A stretch of 64,000 nucleotides of DNA, taken from the NCBI GenBank assembly GCA_948144175.1, contig CANXME010002665.1, forward strand, positions 62,001-126,000, written 5' to 3'. The notes beneath the pieces are model-generated. The model was not told where the DNA came from, searched no databases, and saw nothing but the letters and a program-made list of their open reading frames with translations. Below are positions 8,621 through 19,561 of the stretch, in pieces. The position numbers and the translations under genes were made by a program. Every line of letters starts with the position of its first letter. The stretch's first letter is position 1. The stretch is from Closterium sp. NIES-65. Lineage: Eukaryota > Streptophyta > Zygnematophyceae > Desmidiales > Closteriaceae.

Positions 8621-10462
8621 GCGGTCACAGTTCTAGCCAGCCTCCCCCTTACCTGCTCCTTCTCCCTACACTGGTCCTACTAGAGGTCCTACTGGAGGTC
8701 GTTAGCCTGCGTCTCGTCCTGCGTCGCCTGTTCGTGCTGCTCGCACTAGTAGTCGTGCTCCGCGTCCGCGTCCTCCTGCCGTCCCAGGCACACACCAGAT
8801 GGTACTGCGTCTTTCCACTGCTCCTCTGCGTGTCCCGTTGCCGTCTCCTCCAGAGTCCTCTCTTCCTATCCTTGCTGACCGGGAGTCTGACTCTCTTCGT
8901 GCTGCCAGTCCTACTGTCACGCGTCTCCTGGCTACTATTGTCACTGACCCTTCCTTTGAGTCCACAGTTGCGTCTTCCTTGGTTGCTGAGCTTGTCGACT
9001 TTGCTGCTCGCTGTCGTCTTGACTACGCCCCTAGTCTTGTTGCTGAGTCTGAGTCTGTCTGTCCTCCGTCCGTTGGGGGTGGGTGTGCTCTTTGCACGGA
9101 CGTCCTTGAGGACAGGCAGGAGGAGTTCCAGTGTTTTGCTGCTGCTTTGCCTCATCTCGTGTCTACGCTGATTGCCCCTGAGGGAGACTCGGATGCACCA
9201 GACATCCCGACTCCTTGATCGTACGCTGAGGCGATCGAGGGTCCCTACTCCTCACAGTGGTAGTCAGCCACGGACGTAGAGATGGCTTCCTCGAAGTCCA
9301 CAGGCACCTACGTCGACGTGGTTCCCCCACCTGAGGCGAACATCGTCAGTGGCATGTGGATTTTCAGGGTGAAGCGGCTGCCGGGTTCTCCGCCTGTCTT
9401 CAAGGCGCGTTACGTGGCTCGAGGCTTCAGTCAGCGGCAGGGAGTTGACTACTTTCAGACCTTCTCCCCCACCCCGTAGATGACCACTCTCTGGGTGCTG
9501 CTGCACATAGCCGCTCAGCGCGACTACGAGCTTCACTCTCTTGACTTTAGCACAGCTTTCCTGCAGGGCAGCCTGCACGAGGAGATCTGGCTGCGCCGCC
9601 CACCTGGCTTCACTGGGTCGTTTCCTCCTGGTACCCGGTGGAGCCTCCGGCGGCCAGTCTACGGTCTCCGCCAGGCGCCCCGTGAGTGGCACGACACACT
9701 GAGGACTACACTTGCGGCTCTTGGGTTTGCTCCTTCTACTGCCGACCCGTCGCTGTTTCTGCGCACCGACACCTCTTTGCCGCCGTTCTACATCCTCGTG
9801 TACGTCGACGACTTGGTCTTTGCCACTGCTGACACTGCTGGACTCGCCCACGTGAAGTCCGAGCTGCAGAAGAGACACACGTGCACTGACCTGGGTGAAC
9901 TGCGCAGCTACCTTGGCTTGCAGATCACCCGGGACAGAGCACATCGCACCATTACCCTGACTCAGTCACACATGGTGCAGCAGGTCCTTCAGCGCTTCGA
10001 CTTCACGTACTCCTCGCCTCAGGCCACTCCTCTGTCTACTCGCCACTCGCTCTCAGCTCTGCCTTTGGATGAGTCTGTAGAGCCGAGTGGCCCGTACCCA
10101 GAGCTTGTTGGCTGCCTCATGTACCTGATGACCTGCACACGACCTGACCTAGCATACCCTCTTAGCATCTTGGCACGCTATGTTGCTCCTGGGAGACACC
10201 GACCAGAGCACATGGCTGCAGCGAAGAGGGTGTTGCGCTACTTGTGCAGTACGTCGGGCATGGGGCTAGTGCTTGGAGGGCGACGTCCAGTGGTCTTCAC
10301 AGGTCACGCAGACGCTTCTTGGGCTGACGACCAGGCTACGCAGCGGTCGTCACAGGGTTACACCTTCAGCCTTGGCTCCGGCTCTGTTTCGTGGCGGTCT
10401 CCCCGCTCGTCTTCTGTTCTCGGCTCCAGCTGTGAGGCTGAGATCTACGCGGGGGCCATGGC

Positions 10463-10597
10463 TGAGAAGATTAGAACGAGAATGGAGAGGGGAGATTGCA
10501 CTAGCAAGAATGGGGATACAAATAGCAAACCCTAGAAGGGTTGTACTCGCTATAGAGCACCCCACTACAGGCTAGAGCATAAGATAACATTCTGACA
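10463..10597 (-). repeat. 3' LTR of element B
   Basis: 135 bp. Read on the minus strand it starts TGTCAGAATG. It shares the TACAACCCTTCTAGGGTTTG-type core with the 11913-11997 copy. Confidence 0.8.
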
Positions 10598-11612
10598 CCC
10601 CCCCATAGCCAAAGTGGGGTGTAATCAGCAGAGCAAGCAAAGCTGTACAAGCTCAGGGTGGATCACAATGTCACCACACATTCTGAGCACACGTTCAAGA
10701 AGCAATACTTTAAAGGGTACAATTATGAGCAAAGCTAGTGGTAGTCACAACGGGCAAGCGAGGAGGAGGAGAGAGAGTGAGAGGAGAGGAGATAGGAGGC
10801 GACGGCTGAAGCTGCAGACACACGGGCAACAGGAGGCAGACTGGCACAGCGGCTACCGGACGAAGTCCGCGGAATACAGGAGTAACAGGCCCCGCGGCTA
10901 AAGTAGCGGCAGACGAGCAACGGACCCACGGGCGGCTGGCACAGCTGGCTACGACCGGGCTACCGGACGAAGTCCCCGGAATACAGGTGCTGCTGGCGAC
11001 ACGACGGCAACCTCCATACAGCTTCCCCAAACTATCCCACTCCCCCTGGCACACACCCGCTGCTACACCGCTAGCTCCACTCCCACGCACCCCCCTTAAA
11101 CCCTAAACCCCAGTCTCCCACACATCCACCCCCCTCAGCGACAGCTGCAGCAGTGGGAGACAAAGGAGGAGGAGGAGCAAAGGGAGGAATGCAGAAGTGC
11201 CACCCCCATACTCGCCACCCCCTACTCGCCACTACCCAAACCCTAACACAGGCAGGGCGGGATGGCGGGTAGGGAGATTACGGGGGAAGGGGGGGGGGGG
11301 GGAACCGACGCGCGGCCTCCCAGGGCGCCAAGACAGGCAATAGAAGGGGCGGCGCTCGCCCCCCTCCCCCAGGTAAGTCCTTGACAGGCGACGGGAAAAG
11401 GGGCTGCAGGCGGGGCCGGGGCCGGGGCGCAGGTAGGGCGATGGGGCCGGGGCGCAGGTAGGGCGTCGGGGCCGGGGCCGCAGGCGGGGCCGGGGCCGGG
11501 GCGCAGGTAGGGCGACGGGGCCGAGGCGCGTGCCCTCGGTGCGCCGCGACGGGTCCCCGTCGCCCGTCGCGGCGCCTCCAGAGGGCGACGCGGCGAACGA
11601 CGGGGCAGAAGC

Positions 11613-11792
11613 CCGCCGCGCGCCTCGGGGCGCACAGCGGGCAGAGAACCGCCGCGCGCCTCGGGGCGCACAGCTGGCAGAAAACCGCCGCGCGCCTCTG
11701 GGTGCACGGCGGGCAGAAAACCGCCGCGCGCCTCGGGGCGCACGGCGGGCAGAAAACCGCCGCGCGCCTCGGGGCGCACGGCGGGAAGAAAA
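11613..11792 (+). repeat. 36-bp tandem repeat, five copies, in element B
   Basis: Five head-to-tail 36-bp units, each with the core CCGCCGCGCGCCTCGGGGCG and ending in a purine-rich AGAAAA-type stretch. Units differ at a few bases. The open frames across it are produced by the repeat. Confidence 0.85.
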
Positions 11793-11912
11793 AGTGCCGC
11801 ACGCCAGGGGGCGTGCGGCTCAGAGAGTAGTGAAAGGTAGTTGCAGCGGAAGCGAGGAGGTGGTAACCCACCCACAGGATCGATCCAAGGGGATCGACCT
11901 GCTCTGATAGCA

Positions 11913-11997
11913 TGTGAAAGTTTAGAAGAAAGAAGAGGGATTGCACTAGCAAGAATGGGGATACAAATAGCAAACCCTAGAAGGGTTGTACTCGCTA
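11913..11997 (-). repeat. 5' LTR of element B, partial
   Basis: About 85 bp matching the inner part of the 10463-10597 LTR. It adjoins the primer site at 11901-11912. Confidence 0.75.
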
Positions 11998-12340
11998 CTT
12001 CCTTGCTCGTGAGCTGCAGCAGCGTGGTCAGCTCCGCCTCACCTACGTGGCCTCTGAGGCCAACACTGCTGATATCTTTACCAAGGCCCTTCCGCCTTGT
12101 GATCATCAGCGCTTCTGTGCTATGCTAGGTCTTGTGCCTACTTGGCCTCACTTGCTCACTTCTTGACCTTGCTTGTACTATGATCTTTCTATACCTGCAC
12201 TTGCTTGTTTACTTTTATATATGATCTTGCATGTGAACTGGCCTTGTGGCCTTGCTTTAGTGCTCGGACGGTGTGGTGACGTTGTGATCCACCCTGAGCT
12301 TGCTTTGCTTTGCTTGACTGGTCTTGTGACCTCTTGTTCT

Positions 12341-12361
12341 CCCCCACTTTGCCTATGGGGG
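12341..12361 (+). promoter_or_regulatory. polypurine-tract hairpin of copia A
   Basis: CCCCCA and TGGGGG pair around a 9-nt loop (CTTTGCCTA); the G-run arm is the polypurine tract two bases before the LTR. The same stem and loop occur in C, D, E, F and K. Confidence 0.6.
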
Positions 12362-12363
12362 TG

Positions 12364-12489
12364 TGTCAAACTCATATGCTATAGTCTGTGTAGGCTGTAG
12401 TGGGGTAGACAATATGGGGTACAACATTTCTAGGTTTTCCTACTTGTACCCACCTTCTTGCTAGTTCATTCATTCCTCATTTCTTCACA
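12364..12489 (+). repeat. 3' LTR of copia A
   Basis: 126 bp, preceded two bases upstream by the polypurine hairpin at 12341-12361 and followed by AAGTT. Confidence 0.9.
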
Positions 12490-12825
12490 AAGTTCACTAA
12501 GAACGCTTCCGCAACTAGAACATTCCTACTCAGGGTCTTAGCCCTGAAAAAATCTAAGGGCTTTTCTCAGCCGAACATGGTATGAGAGCTCACAAGGCAA
12601 GATCCAACTCGATTAACACTCCTACAACAACCGAAGGCATGGCAACATAGAAGGACAGAAGCTCTTCTAACGGCTCTCTCGGCACTACACCTACTCCACC
12701 TCCAGCCTCTGGCCTACAGACAGAGGGAGGTACAGCGACAAGACCAGCAGCTGAGATCGCCGTCCTGAGATGGGGCCTCATTCGGCCCCATCCGAAGTTC
12801 CCCCAGCAACGTGGCACGAAACACA
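12490..12825 (+). other. remnant of older LTR element L: LTR end, primer site, leader
   Basis: Continuous with 3619 once A is removed. TGGTATGAGAGC at 12578-12589 resembles an iMet primer site and would mark the LTR end at 12577. The rest would be leader and gag start; no confident domain is visible. It is interrupted at 12825 by element K. Confidence 0.4.
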
Positions 12826-12957
12826 TGAGAAGAAGTGAACGAGAATGAATGAACTATGAATGAAGTGAGTACAAATATGAAACCCTAATTGGGTTGTACC
12901 CCCTATGGGATACCCCACTATAGCCTACACAACAGCATAAGCTATAATGTTCTGACA
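12826..12957 (-). repeat. 3' LTR of copia K
   Basis: 132 bp, flanked on the left by ACACA. The polypurine hairpin at 12960-12980 adjoins its inner edge. Confidence 0.9.
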
Positions 12958-13169
12958 CACCCCCATAGGCAAAGTGGGGGAGAACAAGGGGTCACAAGAC
13001 CAGTCAAGCAAAGCAAAGCAAAGCTCAGGGTGGATCACAAAGTCACCACACATTCCGAGCACAAGTTCAAAGGCCAAAAGGCCAGTTCACATGCAAGATC
13101 ACATATAGAGATATACAAGAGTCAAGCAAGCAAGAGCAAGAGTATATATAGGTGAAGGTACAAGCAAGG

Positions 13170-15305
13170 TCAAGAGGAGAGCAAGTGAGGCAAGACAGGC
13201 ACAAGACCCAGCTGCGTGCAGCAACGCTGATGATCACAGGGCGCAAGTGCCTTGGTGAAGACATCAGCAGTGTTGGCCTCAGAGGCCACGTACGCAAGTC
13301 GCAACTGTCCACGCTGCTGCAGCTCACGAGCAAGAAAGTAGCGGAGAGCAATGTGCTTTGTCCTGTGCTCCAGTCGCTGCTCTCGACACAAGGCCAGCAT
13401 GGCCTTGTTGTCTACGTACAGGACTGGAGGAGAACGCGGCGGCTCTCCAAGGTCGGTCAGCAGGTAGGTGAGCCAGCAAAGCTCCTGGGCAGCCATAGAC
13501 CCCGCGTAGATCTCAGCCTCACAACTTGAGCCGAGAACAGAAGACGAGCGGGTAGCCCGCCACGAAACAGAGCCAGAACCAAGGCTGAAGGTGTAACCCT
13601 GTGACGACCGCTGCGTAGCCTGGTCGTCAGCCCAAGAAGCGTCCGCGTGCCCAGTGAGGACCACTGGACTGCGCCCTCCAAGCACTAGCCCCATGCCCGA
13701 CGTACTGCACAAGTAACGCAACACCCTCTTCGCTGCAGCCATGTGCTCTGGTCGGTGTCTCCCAGGAGCAACATAGCGTGCGAGAATGCTAAGAGGGTAT
13801 GCAAGGTCAGGTCGTGTGCAGGTCATCAGGTACATGAGGCAGCCAACAAGCTCTGCATACGGGCCACTCGACTCTACGGACTCATCCGAAGGCAGAGCTG
13901 AGAGCGAGTGGCGAGTAGGCAGAGGAGTGGCCTGAGGCGAGGAGTACGTGAAGCCGAAGCGCTGAAGGACCTGCTGCACCATGTGTGACTGAGTCAAGGT
14001 GATGGTGCGCCGTGCTCTGTCCCGGGTGATCTGCAGGCCAAGGTAGCTACGCAGTTCACCCAGGTCTGTGCACGTGTGTCTCTTCTGCAGCTCGGACTTC
14101 ACGTAGGCGAGTCCAGCAATGTCAGCTGTGGCAAAGACCAAGTCGTCGACGTACACGAGGATGTAGAACGGCGGCAGAGAGGTGTCGGTGCGCAGAAACA
14201 GCGACGGGTCGGCAGTAGAAGGAGCAAACCCAAGTGCCGCCAGCGTAGTCCTCAGTGTGTCGTGCCACTCACGTGGCGCCTGGCGGAGACCGTAGACTGG
14301 ACGCCAGAGACTCCACTGGGTACCAGGAGGGAAAGACCCAGTGAAGCCAGGTGGGCGACGCAGCCAGATCTCCTCGTGCAGGCTGCCCTGCAAGAAAGCA
14401 GTGCTGAAGTCGAGAGAGTGCAGCTCGTAGTCACGGTGAGCAGCAACGTGCAGCAGTACCCGAAGAGTGGTCATCTTCGGGGTGGGGGAGAAGGTCTGAA
14501 AGTAGTCAACTCCCTGCCTCTGACTGAAGCCACGAGCCACGTAACGCGCCTTGAAGACAGGCGGAGAACCCGGCGGCCGCTTCACCCTGAAGATCCACAT
14601 GCCACTGACTATGTTCGCCCCAGGAGGGGGAACAGCGTCAACGTAGGTGCCTGTGGACTTCCAGGAAGCCATCTCTGCATCCATAGCTGCCTGCCACTGA
14701 GAGGAGTAGGGACCCTCTATCGCCTCCGCGTAAGAGCGCGGAGTCGGGATGTCTAGTGCATCCGGGTCTCCCTTAGGGGCTAGCAGTACAGACGCGAGAT
14801 GAGGTGAAGCGGCGACCAGACACTGGAACTCCTCCTGCCTGTCCTCAAGTACGTCCGTGCCAAGGGCACACTCACCCCCGACGGACGGAGGACAGACAGG
14901 CTCAGACTCAGCGACAAGACTAGCAGCGTAGTCTAGACGACAGCGCGCGGCAAAGTCGACGAGCTCAGTGACAAGGGCAGATGCAGCAGAAGACTCGAAA
15001 GAAGGGTCAGTGACAGCAGTAGCAAGGAGACGCGTGACAGTAGGACCGGCAGCACGAAGAGAGTCCGACTCCGGGTCGGCAAGAGCAGGAATAGAGGAAG
15101 CAGGAGGAGAAGGCAAAAGGGCACGCAGAGGAGCAGTAGACGGACGCAGAGACATCCGGTGCGTGCCAGGGACAGGAGGAGGACGCTGACGCGAACCGCG
15201 ACCACTAGTGCGCGCAGTACGAACAGGCGACGCAGGACGAGACGCAGGCTCACGACGCTCAGTAAGACCTCCAGTCGGACCAGCGTAGGGAGAAGGAGCA
15301 GGCAA
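13170..15305 (-). CDS. pol: RT and RNase H part of copia K pol
   Basis: A long open minus-strand region. RT begins near 14680 (KSTGTYVDAV, SGMWIFRVKR), the catalytic YVDD codons lie at about 14144-14155, and RNase H motifs follow (GHADASWADD near 13650, SCEAEIYAG near 13520, YVDNKAMLAL near 13410). It ends with HLLSS at 13170. Together they convert element RNA to cDNA. All visible catalytic motifs are in place. The short 3' untranslated part 12981-13169 includes the GATCCACCCTGAG-type block shared with the other copias. Confidence 0.8.
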   Translation of the reverse strand: MPAPSPYAGPTGGLTERREPASRPASPVRTARTSGRGSRQRPPPVPGTHRMSLRPSTAPLRALLPSPPASSIPALADPESDSLRAAGPTVTRLLATAVTDPSFESSAASALVTELVDFAARCRLDYAASLVAESEPVCPPSVGGECALGTDVLEDRQEEFQCLVAASPHLASVLLAPKGDPDALDIPTPRSYAEAIEGPYSSQWQAAMDAEMASWKSTGTYVDAVPPPGANIVSGMWIFRVKRPPGSPPVFKARYVARGFSQRQGVDYFQTFSPTPKMTTLRVLLHVAAHRDYELHSLDFSTAFLQGSLHEEIWLRRPPGFTGSFPPGTQWSLWRPVYGLRQAPREWHDTLRTTLAALGFAPSTADPSLFLRTDTSLPPFYILVYVDDLVFATADIAGLAYVKSELQKRHTCTDLGELRSYLGLQITRDRARRTITLTQSHMVQQVLQRFGFTYSSPQATPLPTRHSLSALPSDESVESSGPYAELVGCLMYLMTCTRPDLAYPLSILARYVAPGRHRPEHMAAAKRVLRYLCSTSGMGLVLGGRSPVVLTGHADASWADDQATQRSSQGYTFSLGSGSVSWRATRSSSVLGSSCEAEIYAGSMAAQELCWLTYLLTDLGEPPRSPPVLYVDNKAMLALCREQRLEHRTKHIALRYFLARELQQRGQLRLAYVASEANTADVFTKALAPCDHQRCCTQLGLVPVLPHLLSS

Positions 15306-15479
15306 AGGGGAGGCAGGCTGTAGCTGTGACTGGATAGGCTGTGGACCCTCTAAGGGAGGAGGAGGAGGACCAGGGGAAGGTGTAAGACCAAGAACCTGCT
15401 GCAGGAGCGGAACGAAGTACAGTCGGGGCCGCGCGGGGACTCCAGAAACAGCAGGGAAAGCACCAGTACCCCCAGCAGG

Positions 15480-16110
15480 AGTATTCGCTCCAGCAGCACC
15501 TCCAGGAGCACCTCTAGTAGCTCCAGAACCCCCAGCAGCACCTCCTGAAGCCCCAGAACCCCCAGCAGCACCAGGAGCACTGCCAGCCGGACCGCCAGCG
15601 GTAGTCTCAGCGCCAACACCCTCAGCAGTACCAGCTCAAGAAGAGCCCTCAGGCCTAGCAACTCGAGTACCCCAAGTACGAGCACCTCCGGGACGCGCGG
15701 CAGCAGTACCCTCTGCAGTCGAAGAACCTCCAGCACCAGCAGCACGCCTCCAGCGCCGGGTAAACCACTCACGCAGCTCCTGTGGGGAGAGTGGCTCTCG
15801 GCGAGATGAAGCACCTCCAGGCGGAGAACCTCCAGGCGAAGAACCTCCAGGCTCAGCACCCTCAGGCAAAGCACCTCCATGCAGAGCGACCCCAGGCACA
15901 GCACCCCCAGGCTCAGCACCCCCAGGCTCAGCACCCCCAGGCTCAGCACCCCCAGGCTGAGCACCCCCAGACTCAGTACCCCCTGGCTCAGCACCCCTAG
16001 GCTCAGTACCCCCAGGCTCAGCACCCTCAGACTCCGCACCCCTAGTCTCAGCACCCCCAGGCTTAGCACCTCCAGTCCCAGCACCCCCAGGCTCAGCTCC
16101 CGCAGCAGCA
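15480..16110 (-). repeat. low-complexity linker repeats of copia K
   Basis: 15-bp units encoding G-A-E-P-G (about 15850-16100) and Gly/Ala-rich repeats (about 15480-15640) between the integrase and RT parts. Confidence 0.7.
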
Positions 16111-16249
16111 CCAGAGTCACCAGTGACCTCGACAGGCTCAACCGCGTCTACCTGGGACACACCTGAAGGGGCAGGACCCTGAGGGGGGAGGGGGTCTACC
16201 GGGGGGGGACCTGGTACCAAGAAGAGCGGGGGCGGGGGGAGGGACGGAG

Positions 16250-17700
16250 TGCGGTAGGGGAAGAGGCGGTAGTAGGGTACCGACTCGTCGAACGTGACAT
16301 CCTGGGAGGACAGAACACGTCGAGAGGTGGGGTGGTAGAACTGCCACCCAGGGGCGTCGTGGGGGAACCCCAGGAAGACGCAGGGAGCAGCGCGAGGGGA
16401 CAGCTTGTCCGCAGACAAGTTGCGGACAAACGCCCGAGATCCCCAGACTCGGAACGCCGACGCATCGCCAACCTTCCCCGTCCACAGCAGGGCTGGGGAG
16501 GTCTCCGGCCTAGAGACCCTGGGGTGGAGGTTGATCTGATGCGCCGCGTACCTGACCGCAAACGGCCACAGAAAATGGGGGGCAGCCGCATGCATCATAG
16601 ACGTACGAGCGACGTCCATGACCATGCCAATGCGGCGCTCTGCAATCCCATTTTGCTGCGGTGAGTCCGGAAGCGTGAAGGTCTGGCGGATGCCTCGCGC
16701 ACGACAGTAGGCACGCAGAAGGCCAGAGGAGAACTCTCCGCCTCTGTCCGAGTGCAGACGCAACACAGGAAAGTCCGAGCCAAAGCTCTGCCTGAGCTGG
16801 AGACGAGCTGCGCGGATCCAGTCGATCAGCACCTCAGTGACATCACCCTTGCTGCGCAAGGGGAAGACCGTGGTGTAACGCGAGTAGTCGTCAACCACCA
16901 ACAGGAAGTAGCGCTTGTGACCGAGTCCACAGACGCGGGCAGGGCCCCACACGTCCATGTGAAGCGTCTGCAACGGAGCCTCTGTCGGAGGAAACTGGGA
17001 GGAGTGAGGGGCAGCACGCTGGCGCCCCTCGACACAGGGGACACAGGCAGGGCCAGGGCCCTGAGGAAGGGGAGGGAGGGACCGGGGGAGACCAGACACA
17101 AGAAGACGGGAGGCCATGCCTCTGAGCCGAAGCAGAGAGGGGTGGCCAAGGCGGTGGTGCCAGAGGAGGGTCTCGTGAGACAGACGGCAACACGAACAGG
17201 GGGCAGACTCAGGACCAGACCTGGACGCTGCAGCAAACACCTGACCAGACGAAGAGACTCTACCAGACTCAGCACCGGGAGGAGAAGCAGTGGTCAGTGT
17301 GTACACGCTCGACCCCGGCTGACGTGTAAACGTAGCCAGGTGGCGACCTGTGCTAGCCTCTGTGCAGTGTGTCACCCGCTGACGAGCTGGAGTGAACTGG
17401 TGGACACCCGCATCCTGTAGGTCAGCACCACTCACCAGATTCGTAGAGAATGAGGGGAGGTAGAGACCAGACAGGGTGCCAGAGGGAGCCGCCGGACACG
17501 GGAGGACTGTGGAGAAACGAGACAGGACAGGACCCCCAGAGGGGTCAGCCAGGGACACCGCAACCGGCCGACTAAGCGGCATGAGAGTGGTGCAGTCCCG
17601 AAAGAAGGAGCGAGACGCCCCAGAGTCAAGGGTGAAGGTGTGAGAGGCCGAAGCCGACACAGTACATGAGAGTGCAGACTCACCAGTACCTGAGAGCATT
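16250..17700 (-). CDS. pol: protease and integrase part of copia K pol
   Basis: In minus-strand order: FTLDSGASRSFF (protease D-S-G-A) near 17620, integrase zinc residues (H-H-R-L-G-H near 17145, C-V-P-C near 17040), HMDVWGPARV near 16950, VVDDYSRYTTVFPL near 16890, HSDRGGEFSS near 16745 and QQNGIAERR near 16655. The D, D and E of the integrase core are all visible. The region lies in one open frame with the front half of the linker. Confidence 0.8.
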
Positions 17701-18660
17701 GACGCACTGGCACCTAGAGCAGGAGCCTCACTGGCACCTGACGCAGCAGTACCAATGCCCGGGTCGGGCGGGAAACACCGGTAACAGTCACCCTCATCAC
17801 TAACAGTCACAGCATACATGGCTGCAAGGATAGCATCAAAGTCAAGATCAAAGATAGCTACACCAGCCCTAGACAGCTCTCCCCAGCGCGGGATCTCAGA
17901 GGCCTCCGGAACCTGCTGGCGCCAAGCGTCGGTCAGGCGGGCAAAGCAGCGGCGGGCGGTGTGGGTGCCCCCACACCGCTCACCCGCACGGTCGCTGGTG
18001 CGAAGGACGTAGGTGCAGGGACCGAACGCCCCACCACGCTGACGCTGCAAGTACCACTCACGGAGCTGCTGAGGGGCGGGGACGTCGCGAGAGCGCTGCT
18101 GCTGCTGCTGGCGCTGACCACCCCTAGTGCTGCTCCGCTGGGACGAGCCACTCCGACCACCTCCACCACCGCCACCCCCGCCTCCGCCGCCACCGGTGCC
18201 ACCGCCACCCTCTCCCCCGCCGCTCCCACCGCCACCTCTACCGCCACCTCCGCCGCCACCTCCGCCTCCACTGCCGCCACTAGTACCTCCACCCCCGCCC
18301 CCACCTCCACCGCCACCCCCACTCCCCCCGCCGCCCCCACCTCCTCCGCCACCGCCCCCGCTAGCTCCACCCGCTCCCTTGCCCCCCTTGCCCTTGCCAG
18401 AGAGGCGCCTACCGCTGGGGGCAGACGCCGCACCGACCGACTCTAGACCAACGAGGTCGGCCGCAGCAGCAGAGGCGACAGAGGGTAGCAGGGGGGAAGG
18501 AGAACACCCCTCAAAGATGGGGGTGCGGGGGTCACCACGAGAGGCCCCTACAGCGACTATGCTCTTCTCGGCCGCTAGCAGGGACTTCTCGAGGAGGTCG
18601 ACAGTGAGGGTGGTGGGACAGACAGAGAGAAACTGGTCCCTAACAGCGCGGCGGGCAGGC
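17701..18660 (-). pseudogene. gag: gag remainder of copia K
   Basis: Only the rear half of gag is recognisable: the LTVDLLEKSL/AAEKS region near 18560-18610, a glycine-rich tract (18150-18370) and the C-x13-C-x3-H-x4-C motif (about 17950-18025). The usual N-terminal block starting M-A-T-P-S-V is not found in this copy. The element therefore looks incomplete at gag. Confidence 0.65.
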
Positions 18661-18791
18661 GGCGCGCGGGCGGCGCTCAGGCTCTAGGGGCCGTTAGGGC
18701 AGATCGAAAAAAAAAGGAAGAGAAAGGGCCCGGAGGACGCTCCGGGCAGAAAAAAAAAGTTACGAGGTAGTGGTGGTGGGCCCTAAGCACA

Positions 18792-18807
18792 GTTCCCACA
18801 AGGGAAC
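18792..18807 (-). promoter_or_regulatory. primer-site-adjacent hairpin of copia K
   Basis: GTTCCC and GGGAAC pair around a 4-nt loop, just downstream of the primer site in element orientation. It matches the hairpins at 3759-3774 (A), 36514-36529 (E), 45050-45065 (F) and 56001-56016 (I). Confidence 0.55.
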
Positions 18808-18821
18808 CTGCTCTGATACCA

Positions 18822-18953
18822 TGAAAAGAAGTGAACGAGAATGAATGAACTATGAATGAAGTGAGTACAAATATGAAACCCTAATTGGGTTGTACCCCCT
18901 ATGGGATACCCCACTATAGCCTACACAACAGCATAAGCTATAATGTTCTGACA
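18822..18953 (-). repeat. 5' LTR of copia K
   Basis: 132 bp, next to the primer site at 18810-18821 and flanked on the right by ACACA. Confidence 0.9.
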
Positions 18954-19561
18954 ACACATGCCACTGGCATGGCAGTAAAGTGGGCGATGAATGTGGATGT
19001 CGCATGAGCAATCAGCTGAGGGTCGTGCGAAATTCCCTCATGTTGACTTTCCTTGCCGCCGAACGTCAGAACGACAGTCGAGCTTGACTGTCACGGAACC
19101 AAAAAATGAACATTTTCTGGCACGAATACTTACAACAATGCAATTGGGCTGAAAACCCTAAACTTTTTATCGGATCCCTCCTATTGTGGTTTCGACCGTC
19201 TTAGGTAGGCGGGTGGCCGTTGAAAAATGTCGCATGAACGTTCGATGCAAATGCATGTGAGTGGTTGCACCAATACTTAATTATTTTTTCCACTCTCATC
19301 GACTCCCGTCGCATGGCACGTGTGGTGGGTGTGATCCATATCAATTCTGCCACGCTGGACCAATGGTGTTGCACCCCCATTCGGCCCCATCTCAGGAAGG
19401 CGACCTGAGTATACTGAAACTCCCGCGAACCAGGCAATAGGCTTCGAACCAAGCATGATGGAGAAATTTTTCTCCTTGATGTCCTTTTACGAACAGCACC
19501 AGCAAACAGCACATGCGCAATCTCTCAACAGCGACAACAACACCGGGATACACCACACTCA
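18954..19561. other. flank between K and the gypsy element, no clear gene
   Basis: Continuous with 12825 once K is removed, so it is probably internal sequence of older element L. A minus-strand frame of 104 codons at 19201-19512 has no motif I recognise and is probably chance. Composition is near 50% GC, unlike the copias. Confidence 0.35.

Larger units (their letters stand above)
10463..11997 (-). mobile_element. non-coding LTR element B nested in copia A
   Basis: Minus-orientation element of about 1.5 kb. The 3' LTR is 10463-10597; the 5' LTR, from 11913 to about 11997, is partial. A primer-site variant (TGCTATCAGAGC, read on the minus strand) lies at 11901-11912. A polypurine hairpin like that of the copias adjoins the 3' LTR. 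No gag or pol is visible. The internal part shares sequence with element H (51747-53421), notably around 11265-11390 versus 52570-52680. It is a non-autonomous family that must borrow copia proteins (inference). No clean target duplication is visible. Confidence 0.75.
8800..12166 (+). pseudogene. pol: RT and RNase H of copia A, split by element B
   Basis: The copia reverse transcriptase core begins near 9283 (KSTGTYVDVV, SGMWIFRVK) and has the catalytic YVDD at about 9799-9810. RNase H motifs follow (GHADASW near 10300, SCEAEIYA near 10430). The frame is then interrupted by element B and resumes near 11998 with FLARELQQRG, ending at 12166. RT copies the RNA into cDNA and RNase H removes the template. 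Broken. Confidence 0.75.
3620..12489 (+). mobile_element. Ty1/copia element A, broken, with a nested element B
   Basis: 126-bp LTRs (3620-3745 and 12364-12489) differ at about 2 sites, so the insertion is young. AAGTT at 3615-3619 and 12490-12494 is the target duplication. Parts in order: LTR, iMet-like primer site at 3746, a long GC-rich leader, gag, protease, integrase, low-complexity linker, reverse transcriptase and RNase H, then a 3' untranslated region with a polypurine hairpin, then LTR. The order integrase before reverse transcriptase is the copia signature. Without B it is about 7.3 kb. It looks broken, with several breaks across gag and pol. Confidence 0.9.
12826..18953 (-). mobile_element. 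Ty1/copia element K, young, close to whole but shortened
   Basis: 132-bp LTRs (12826-12957 and 18822-18953) differ at one position by eye. ACACA at 12821-12825 and 18954-18958 is the target duplication. Primer site TGGTATCAGAGC (minus strand) lies at 18810-18821. At 6.1 kb it is shorter than its relatives, mainly because the leader and front of gag are reduced. Pol domains are long and well kept, with roughly one further break, so this is among the youngest copia copies here. It may depend on others for gag (inference). Confidence 0.9.

Noticed and set aside
15850-16100. CRISPR-like short direct repeats
   Set aside because: The 15-bp units are contiguous, have no spacers and encode G-A-E-P-G inside copia pol.
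19201-19512. 104-codon minus-strand frame as a host gene
   Set aside because: No recognisable motif, and it lies in a strip between nested elements that is probably old retroelement sequence.
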